A stretch of DNA of 5,435 nt from Syntrophaceae bacterium UBA4778 (GTDB lineage: Bacteria; Desulfobacterota; Syntrophia; Syntrophales; UBA4778). The stretch is taken from assembly GCA_002403175.1 (NCBI GenBank), contig DHHG01000039.1:1-5435 (forward strand), given 5' to 3'. Both the position numbers and the translations under genes were made by a program. The notes under the pieces are model-generated. The model made no database searches. It was not told the origin of the DNA and saw only the letters and a program-made list of their open reading frames with translations. This document shows, one piece after another, positions 1 through 4,524 of this stretch; the first letter of the stretch is position 1; every line of letters begins with the position of its first letter.

Positions 1-439
1 GGCTGTAACTCCAATTGATTCTCTCGAGACGGTTTTCGGCGACTACCAGATCATTCAGCAGAAGCTCCGATTCAATCATCCCCAAATCTTCGAATGGCCT
101 CGGATCTCCATGGATATCATCCGGGTAATTTCGGATGATCACCCCAAGCGCATGCACATTCTTTATCAAACCCATGGATTTTCCGGAGAATAGCTCCTTT
201 TTCGATTCGTCCTGGCTTAGCCCGGCAAAATCAATGATTTCAATACTTGCATAGATGGTCTTCTTTGGCTGGTACATTGTCGCCAATTGCGTAATCCGTT
301 CGTCTTTTACTGAAACGACGGCCAGGTTCGGTTCCGATTTTCCAGCACCATACGAAGTTGTGTCCGCCTTGGCGCCGGTAAGCGCGTTGAATATGGTTGT
401 TTTACCCGAACCGGGCAAACCGATTAATCCGATTTTCAT
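1..439 (-). CDS. YchF/Obg-like P-loop NTPase, N-terminal part (3' end of gene outside window)
   Basis: The first 146 codons are present; the rest lies beyond the left edge. Seen: Walker A/G1 motif GLPGSGKT at residues 7-14, switch-type G3 motif DFAG at residues 70-73, and a YchF-like stretch EPNLAVVSVKDERI at 36-49. The DPRPFEDLGMIESELL segment near 112-127 matches the helical insert that follows the G3 motif in YchF/OLA1. Known of the family: cytosolic ribosome-associated NTPases with an Obg-type G domain, a coiled-coil insert and a C-terminal TGS-like domain, often preferring ATP. Classical YchF has GLPNVGKST here, so this is a divergent YchF-like (DUF933-type) protein rather than a clear orthologue, and I give no symbol. 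The ATG at 439 is preceded by AGGAG with 6-nt spacing, which fixes the start. The specificity motif and C-terminal domain cannot be checked. Confidence 0.85.
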   Translation of the reverse strand, partial: MKIGLIGLPGSGKTTIFNALTGAKADTTSYGAGKSEPNLAVVSVKDERITQLATMYQPKKTIYASIEIIDFAGLSQDESKKELFSGKSMGLIKNVHALGVIIRNYPDDIHGDPRPFEDLGMIESELLLNDLVVAENRLERINWSYS

Positions 440-445
440 TCCTTT

Positions 446-450
446 CTCCT
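446..450 (-). promoter_or_regulatory. Shine-Dalgarno site of the YchF-like gene
   Basis: Minus strand AGGAG, 6 nt before the ATG at 439. It is a strong match and decides the start. It begins only 8 nt after the foot of the hairpin at 459-512, so folding of that hairpin could affect ribosome access. Confidence 0.8.
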
Positions 451-458
451 TTACAAAA

Positions 459-512
459 ATAAAAAGTAAAATGTGAAGATGAGCTGAAAGTCTTCCACAT
501 TTTACTTTTTAT
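459..512 (-). promoter_or_regulatory. Long AT-rich hairpin in the leader of the YchF-like gene
   Basis: Arms 459-479 and 491-512 are complementary over 21 base pairs, with one bulged base (C495) and an 11-nt loop (480-490). Read on the minus strand, the descending arm runs into the T-rich stretch ACTTTTTATTTTTG, then the SD site. This resembles an intrinsic terminator, but it sits between any upstream promoter and the SD, so it would act as an attenuator or translation-control hairpin. It may also stop antisense transcription, since a T run (506-510) ends the plus-strand arm as well. A small palindromic repeat element is the alternative. The dyad is certain; the role is inferred. Confidence 0.6.
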
Positions 513-527
513 TGCGACTGCCTCGCA
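513..527. repeat. Short perfect dyad next to the leader hairpin
   Basis: TGCGA (513-517) and TCGCA (523-527) form a 5-bp perfect inverted repeat with a 5-nt loop, directly abutting the larger hairpin. In RNA the two could stack. Small on its own, so chance is possible. No clear sigma-70 promoter for the YchF-like gene was seen in 513-605. Confidence 0.35.
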
Positions 528-605
528 TTCAATAAGGCTTTAAGTCGCTGAATAGAAATAACTGCTTTTCACAATTCGTATTTTTATCGAATTTCTGGAG
601 CGCAT

Positions 606-646
606 AAAAAAATGGCACTTAACCAGTGATTACGGAAGTGCCATTT
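606..646 (-). terminator. Intrinsic terminator of the cold-shock gene
   Basis: Perfect 11-bp inverted repeat (610-620 with 636-646, 15-nt loop). On the minus strand it is followed by a run of seven Ts (positions 612-606) that partly overlaps the stem. It begins 17 nt after the csp stop codon, the usual place for a rho-independent terminator. It should separate csp from the YchF-like gene downstream. Confidence 0.85.
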
Positions 647-663
647 ATGAATCCGAAAATAAC

Positions 664-864
664 TTAGATCGACTTTACATTGGTAGCAGCCGGACCTTTT
701 TTTCCCTGCTCGATATCAAAGCTGACACGCTGCCCTTCATACAGGGTTTTGAACCCATCATTCTGAATAGCGCTGTAATGAACGAAAACATCACCGCCTT
801 CTTCTTTTTCGATGAATCCGAAACCTTTTTTCTCATTAAACCATTTTACTTTGCCTTCCGCCAT
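664..864 (-). CDS. CspA-family cold-shock protein
   Basis: This 66-residue protein is a single cold-shock domain of normal family length. Seen: the opening [21 protein letters not shown]1 motif KGFGFI at 13-18, RNP2 motif VFVHY at 26-30, and the conserved ending GPAATNV. Known of the family: a five-stranded OB-fold beta barrel that binds single-stranded RNA/DNA through surface aromatics (here W8, F15, F17, F27, H29, Y30), melts RNA structure, and can prevent termination at intrinsic terminators. Whether this copy is cold-induced or constitutive cannot be told from the protein. The ATG at 864 has a GGGGG SD-like site 7 nt upstream. It has its own terminator (606-646) and a long, structured leader (865 to about 1032), suggesting RNA-level regulation. 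Which csp paralogue this is cannot be decided. Confidence 0.96.
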   Translation of the reverse strand: MAEGKVKWFNEKKGFGFIEKEEGGDVFVHYSAIQNDGFKTLYEGQRVSFDIEQGKKGPAATNVKSI

Positions 865-871
865 AGATAAA

Positions 872-876
872 CCCCC
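872..876 (-). promoter_or_regulatory. SD-like site of the cold-shock gene
   Basis: Minus strand GGGGG, 7 nt before the ATG at 864. It lies in the loop of a small possible stem (AGAT/ATCT, 865-880), so access could depend on RNA folding. That stem is only 4 bp and may not form. Confidence 0.5.
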
Positions 877-919
877 ATCTAGATTTTTCCCGAAAGTCGG
901 AGTGCATCATGACGGCAAG

Positions 920-956
920 AAAAAAAACCACCACGACTCTGATGAGCCTGGCGGTT
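920..956 (-). terminator. Strong intrinsic terminator or attenuator upstream of csp
   Basis: On the minus strand the sequence folds into a 13-bp stem: 956-949 pairs with 933-926 and 948-944 with 939-935. It has one bulged G (934), two G-U pairs, the tetraloop ATCA (943-940), and then eight consecutive Ts (927-920). This is a textbook rho-independent terminator. It lies 55 nt before the csp start and about 75 nt after a strong promoter (1039-1067). It may end tex read-through and a short RNA, or act as a conditional terminator in the csp leader. No convincing promoter was found between it and csp, which favours the conditional role. Confidence 0.85.
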
Positions 957-1032
957 ACCGTTGCACTTTCAAAATGTCCTTCCAACTTTTCAACCCCTTC
1001 CACCTGCTGTCTGTCAATGGAAGAATAAATTT
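920..1032 (-). ncRNA. Putative short RNA: csp leader transcript or free-standing small RNA
   Basis: The unit is bounded by a predicted transcription start near 1032 (7 nt after the -10 box) and the U-tract terminator at 920, giving about 110 nt. No known RNA family was recognised. The 5' half carries repeated GGA-rich segments (GGTGGAAGGGG at 1004-994, TTGGAAGGACA at 985-975), which resemble ribosome-binding or CsrA-type GGA motifs. A 12-codon TTG-started frame (993-955) ends on the first bases of the hairpin. If transcription passes the terminator, the whole leader to csp is about 168 nt, close to the 159-nt leader known for E. coli cspA. The boundaries are inferred from promoter and terminator only. 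Confidence 0.5.
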
Positions 1033-1038
1033 TTGGCG

Positions 1039-1067
1039 ATTCTACTTTGTAGTTTCTGCACAGTCAA
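1039..1067 (-). promoter_or_regulatory. Sigma-70 promoter for csp leader/small RNA
   Basis: On the minus strand, -35 box TTGACT (1067-1062) and -10 box TAGAAT (1044-1039) are separated by exactly 17 nt. Each hexamer matches five of six consensus bases. The sequence just upstream (TGTTAAAAAG) is AT-rich, like an UP element. It lies about 100 nt past the tex stop and points toward csp. This is the best promoter match in the window. Confidence 0.75.
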
Positions 1068-1165
1068 GCACTTTTTAACAGTATTTCTGCGAATATCCCT
1101 TTAAGAATATAGCTAAAATAGACGATTTGGCAGTTTTGTATCGCATATTGACTCAGCCCAACCCC

Positions 1166-3445
1166 TCACTTTTTTTGAAACGCCTTCGCAAAGGGATTAT
1201 TGAAAGGCGGGGGGGTGGCATCTTTTTTCTTGCCCTCAGATCCTTTTCGGGAAGGATTTTGTTTGGCTGCGGCGGGCGGCTTTTTATCAATTGGTTTTCC
1301 GGGACTTTGTTTCATCGATAATGAAATACGTTTTCTCTCCAGGTCCACGGACAAAACAGATACCTGAACCCTCTGATGCACTTTGACCACCTGATGCGGA
1401 TCGCTGATGAAACGATCGGATAATTCGCTTGTATGAACGAGACCGTCCTGATGGACGCCTATGTCCACAAATGCTCCGAAGGCGGTCACATTGGTTACGA
1501 TACCGGAGAGCTTCATTCCCGGCTTCAGGTCTTCCAGTTTCTCGACTCCTTCCGCAAAGGCAAAAGCTTCAAATGCTTCTCGCGGATCACGCCCCGGTTT
1601 GGCAAGTTCCTTCAGAATATCATTGAGTGTCGGCAGACCCGTTTTCTCGCTCAGATAACGGGTAATTTCAATTTTCTTTCGCAGCTCGGCATCCCGCATC
1701 AGATCCTTTACGGAACATCCAAGATCCGCTGCCATAGCTTCGACCACAAGATAGCTCTCCGGATGCACTGCACTTGCATCAAGAGAATTTTCTCCATCCC
1801 GTATACGCAAGAAACCGGCCGCTTGCTCGAATGCCTTATCACCCAATCTCGGAACCCTTTTCAATTCCTCGCGGGAGCGAAAGGGACCGTGCTCATCCCG
1901 AAAGGATATGATGTTCTTGGCCAGCTGCGGACCCAATCCGGAAACGTAAGTCAATAACTGGGCGCTTGCTGTGTTGACCTCGACGCCGACGGCATTGACG
2001 CAACTCATTACGACATCATCAAGACATCTTTTTAAAAGCGTCTGGTCCACATCATGCTGATACTGGCCGACTCCGATGGATTTCGGATCAATTTTCACGA
2101 GTTCGGCGAGGGGATCCATCAGCCGTCTTCCGATCGATACGGCGCCCCGAACGGTTACATCATGATCCGGGAATTCATCCCGCGCGATCTTGGAAGCTGA
2201 ATAAACGGAAGCCCCGCTTTCATTCACAAGCACGATCTGAATTTCTATTGGAAGCCCGAGGCCTTTCAAGAAAGACTCTGTCTCCCTGCCCCCGGTACCA
2301 TTCCCCACAGCGATTGCCTCTACCGAGTACAGCCGGCAGAGTTCTGAAATCCTTTCAGATGCCTTTGCCCGCTCTCCATCAGAAAGAAGGGGATAAATGG
2401 TTTCATTGTGCAAAAGCTTGCCTTGGCGATCCAGGCAGACGGTTTTACATCCCGTCCGGATACCGGGATCAATCGCCAGGAGATTCTTTCGGCCGAGCGG
2501 GGCAGCAAGCAGGAGCTCCCGGAGATTATCGGCAAAAACGCTGATGGCCTGTTCATCGGCGCGCTTTTTAACATTCATCCTGATTTCCGTCTCCATCGAA
2601 GGTGAAAGGAGCCGGGCATAGCTGTCCTGAACAGCAGCTCGCACCTGTTCCGCAGCCGGATTCTCTTTTTTTACAAAAAGGTGTTCCAGTATGGCAACAG
2701 CTTCAGTTTCGGATGGCAGTATGGATAGCGACAAGAATCCCTCTTTTTCTCCACGCCGGATGGCAAGGACCCGATGAGAAGGCGACGCCTTGGCGGATTC
2801 TTCCCATTCAAAATAGTCCCTGAATTTTTTCCCGTCATCTTCTTTTCCGGCAATGACCCGGGATTTCATAATCCCCTTTGAAGCAAAAAGCGAACGCAAC
2901 TCGGCACGAGCAGCCTGATCCTCATTGATCCATTCGGCGATGATGTCTCGCGCCCCCGAAAGCGCGTCTTCCCGGGAACCCACTCCTTTTTCGAGGTCGA
3001 TAAAAGGTTCGGCCCAGGTTTCAGGCTCCCCATCTTCCTGATCGAACAATTTTTGAGCCAGCGGCTCCAGTCCTTTCTCACGAGCAATCATAGCGCGGGT
3101 GCGGCGTTTCGGACGGTATGGCAAATAAATATCTTCGAGAACCGCCATCGTTTCTGCCGCTGCGATTTTCTCTTTCAACTCGTCCGTCAGAAGTTCCCGC
3201 TCAGATAAAGACTTAAGAATGGCTTCGCGTCTCTTGTCCAATTCAAGCAGCTGTTCCATCCGATCGCGAATGGCAGTTACGACCACCTCATCGAGAGATC
3301 CCGTTACCTCTTTTCTATAACGGGCAATAAAAGGAATGGTAGCTCCCTCTTCAAAGAGTCCGGCTGTAGCTGCCGCTTGTTGAACCGAAATCCCCAGTTC
3401 TTCCGAAATTTTCTTTGCATGGATTTCATTCATTTTCCGCACCAT
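1166..3445 (-). CDS. tex: Tex: S1-domain transcription accessory / RNA-binding protein
   Basis: This 759-residue frame is the usual length for Tex/YhgF (about 770-785). Domains in order: N-terminal helical Tex_N region with the signature EEGATIPFIARYRKEVTG (32-49) and the LEDIYLPYRPKRRTRA block (103-118); a YqgF/RNase H-like domain (about 321-450) with LAIDPGIRTGCK, GNGTGGRE and VNESGASVYSAS; helix-hairpin-helix region (about 490-545, VSGLGPQLAKNII and FRSREELKRVPRLG); C-terminal S1 domain (about 643-712, GIVTNVTAFGAFVDIGVHQDG). A Lys/Pro-rich tail follows from 713. Known of the family: a cytosolic nucleic-acid-binding protein linked to transcription and toxin gene expression, with an RNase H-like fold usually lacking nuclease residues. 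The start is uncertain: ATG at 3433 gives MNEIHAKKI, the normal Tex beginning, four residues shorter than ATG at 3445; neither has a strong SD. Two 7-base homopolymers (1209-1215, 1170-1176) lie near the 3' end. Confidence 0.97.
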   Translation of the reverse strand: MVRKMNEIHAKKISEELGISVQQAAATAGLFEEGATIPFIARYRKEVTGSLDEVVVTAIRDRMEQLLELDKRREAILKSLSERELLTDELKEKIAAAETMAVLEDIYLPYRPKRRTRAMIAREKGLEPLAQKLFDQEDGEPETWAEPFIDLEKGVGSREDALSGARDIIAEWINEDQAARAELRSLFASKGIMKSRVIAGKEDDGKKFRDYFEWEESAKASPSHRVLAIRRGEKEGFLSLSILPSETEAVAILEHLFVKKENPAAEQVRAAVQDSYARLLSPSMETEIRMNVKKRADEQAISVFADNLRELLLAAPLGRKNLLAIDPGIRTGCKTVCLDRQGKLLHNETIYPLLSDGERAKASERISELCRLYSVEAIAVGNGTGGRETESFLKGLGLPIEIQIVLVNESGASVYSASKIARDEFPDHDVTVRGAVSIGRRLMDPLAELVKIDPKSIGVGQYQHDVDQTLLKRCLDDVVMSCVNAVGVEVNTASAQLLTYVSGLGPQLAKNIISFRDEHGPFRSREELKRVPRLGDKAFEQAAGFLRIRDGENSLDASAVHPESYLVVEAMAADLGCSVKDLMRDAELRKKIEITRYLSEKTGLPTLNDILKELAKPGRDPREAFEAFAFAEGVEKLEDLKPGMKLSGIVTNVTAFGAFVDIGVHQDGLVHTSELSDRFISDPHQVVKVHQRVQVSVLSVDLERKRISLSMKQSPGKPIDKKPPAAAKQNPSRKGSEGKKKDATPPPFNNPFAKAFQKK

Positions 3446-3476
3446 CCCATCTGAATTATTTTTCTAAAGCTTGAGA

Positions 3477-3489
3477 AAGGACAGTCCTT
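3477..3489. promoter_or_regulatory. Perfect 6-1-6 palindrome at the predicted tex transcription start
   Basis: AAGGACAGTCCTT is a perfect inverted repeat with one central base. It overlaps the candidate tex -10 box (3487-3492) and the expected start of transcription. A regulator bound here would block transcription, so an operator is possible. No regulator gene is nearby and the site is seen once only. Confidence 0.3.
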
Positions 3490-3515
3490 CTAACAGTTAT
3501 TTCCATTTTTAGCAA
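3487..3515 (-). promoter_or_regulatory. Candidate sigma-70 promoter of tex
   Basis: Minus strand -35 TTGCTA (3515-3510) and -10 TAGAAG (3492-3487) with a 17-nt spacer; each matches four of six consensus bases. This would give a leader of about 35-50 nt. It is a moderate match chosen by position and spacing; other weak candidates cannot be excluded. Confidence 0.4.
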
Positions 3516-3615
3516 GTTGCGTTACGGAAATGCACGACAAAACTGCATCTTAGCTCTTTCAATCAGGCTGTTGCTCATTGAACTATGGGGAAGCTTTATT
3601 CTTTGGTTTTTATTC

Positions 3616-3646
3616 TTGACAACCACGGCCTTTTGTCTTCTATATA
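3616..3646 (+). promoter_or_regulatory. Candidate sigma-70 promoter of ppsR
   Basis: A perfect -35 box TTGACA (3616-3621) is followed after 19 nt by TATATA (3641-3646). The spacer is 2 nt longer than ideal; the alternative -10 TCTATA gives 17 nt but a poorer box. The predicted start near 3653 leaves a leader of about 25 nt before the ATG at 3678. It lies downstream of the earlier in-frame ATG at 3585, arguing against that start. Confidence 0.5.
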
Positions 3647-3667
3647 CCGTCATCAACAGATCCCGAG

Positions 3668-3672
3668 AAGGA
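3668..3672 (+). promoter_or_regulatory. Shine-Dalgarno site fixing the ppsR start
   Basis: AAGGA, 5 nt before the ATG at 3678. Together with the family N-terminus beginning right after it, this settles the start at 3678 rather than 3585. Confidence 0.8.
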
Positions 3673-3677
3673 ACCAC

Positions 3678-4499
3678 ATGAACAGACGTACCGTTTTTTT
3701 TATTTCCGACCGCACCGCCATCACTGCTGAGACGATCGGGTTAAGCGTGCTCACGCAATTCGATCACATCCAGTTCGATCAAATCACCCTTCCTTTTGTC
3801 GATACCGTTGAAAAAGCAAAGGGAGCCGTCGTAAAAATTAACGAAGCTTGCCGGAATGGGAACCGGCCTATCATTTTCAGTACGCTGATCAATTCCGATA
3901 TCCGGTCGGTGATCATGGGCAGCGAGGGACTTTTCCTGGATTTCTTTCATTCCTTTATCAAACTGATCGAGGATGAAGTTCATATGGAATCATCTCATGC
4001 TGTTGGACGATCTCACGGTCTGGTAAACAATTCAGCTTACCAATTAAGAATCGATGCGGTCAATTACGCACTGGTCAATGATGATGGAGTATCCACCAAG
4101 AATTACGACCAGGCCGATGTTATTCTGGTTGGCGTATCGCGAACGGGCAAAACTCCTACCTGCCTCTACCTTGCCCTCCAGTACGGGATTTATGCAGCCA
4201 ACTATCCGTTGACTGAAGATGATCTCCTGAGCCGCTTCATGCGAATTCCGAGCATTGTCTCCTCGTTCAATAAACGATTATACGGCCTGACGATCAACCC
4301 GGAACGCCTCCAGGCGATTCGTTCTGAAAGAAGACCGAATAGCCGTTATTCCTCACTCAAGCAATGCCAGCTTGAAATCTTCAGGTCGGAATCCCTGTTC
4401 TATTCCGAAAGCATCCCTTCCCTGAACACCACCACCATGTCGATTGAGGAGATCGCCGCAACGATCGTGCATGAGAAAAAATTGCAACGGCGTGTTTAG
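3678..4499 (+). CDS. ppsR: PEP synthase regulatory protein (bifunctional kinase/pyrophosphorylase, DUF299)
   Basis: Known role: cytosolic enzyme that inactivates phosphoenolpyruvate synthase by ADP-dependent phosphorylation of an active-site threonine and restores it by phosphate-dependent, pyrophosphate-forming dephosphorylation, so controlling the pyruvate-to-PEP step. Seen in the 273-residue protein, a normal family length: N-terminal motif FFISDRTAITAETIG (7-21), P-loop GVSRTGKT (152-159) followed by PTCLYLALQYGIYAANYPL, and RMPSIV-like RIPSIVSSFNKRLYGLTINPERL (189-211). The SRTGKTPT-to-AANYP stretch resembles the proteobacterial PEP-synthase regulators (YdiA) more than the PPDK regulators of plants and Firmicutes, so PEP synthase is the inferred partner; PPDK remains possible. 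No PEP synthase or PPDK gene is in the window. A 31-residue upstream extension (from 3585) has no family similarity and lacks an SD. The stop lies 25 bp from the convergent antiporter stop. Confidence 0.93.
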   Translation: MNRRTVFFISDRTAITAETIGLSVLTQFDHIQFDQITLPFVDTVEKAKGAVVKINEACRNGNRPIIFSTLINSDIRSVIMGSEGLFLDFFHSFIKLIEDEVHMESSHAVGRSHGLVNNSAYQLRIDAVNYALVNDDGVSTKNYDQADVILVGVSRTGKTPTCLYLALQYGIYAANYPLTEDDLLSRFMRIPSIVSSFNKRLYGLTINPERLQAIRSERRPNSRYSSLKQCQLEIFRSESLFYSESIPSLNTTTMSIEEIAATIVHEKKLQRRV

Positions 4500-4524
4500 C
4501 TGAACTGATTTTAGCCGCTAAAGA

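Noticed and set aside
255..476. 73-codon plus-strand frame opposite the YchF-like gene
   Set aside because: Antisense to the P-loop and SD region of a clear gene; ends inside the leader hairpin.
573..593. AATTCG/CGAATT inverted repeat between the csp terminator and the YchF-like gene
   Set aside because: Six-base arms with a 9-nt AT-only spacer are expected by chance in a region of this size and there is no promoter match to give it meaning.
812..1078. 88-codon plus-strand frame across the csp start and leader
   Set aside because: Runs antisense through csp and through the terminator and promoter of the leader; no SD and no recognisable protein.
1433..1957. 174-codon plus-strand open frame antisense to tex
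   Set aside because: It lies entirely opposite the conserved helix-hairpin-helix and S1 region of Tex, has no SD or family resemblance, and is explained by codon structure of the real gene.
3558..3582. TTCAAT/ATTGAA inverted repeat between tex and ppsR
   Set aside because: Six-base arms with a 13-nt spacer are expected about once by chance in this intergenic region.
4495..4523. Possible terminator between the convergent ppsR and antiporter genes
   Set aside because: TTTAGC (4495-4500 and 4510-4515) can pair with GCTAAA (4517-4522), but the stems are 5-6 bp and neither strand has a T run, so I cannot call it an intrinsic terminator.
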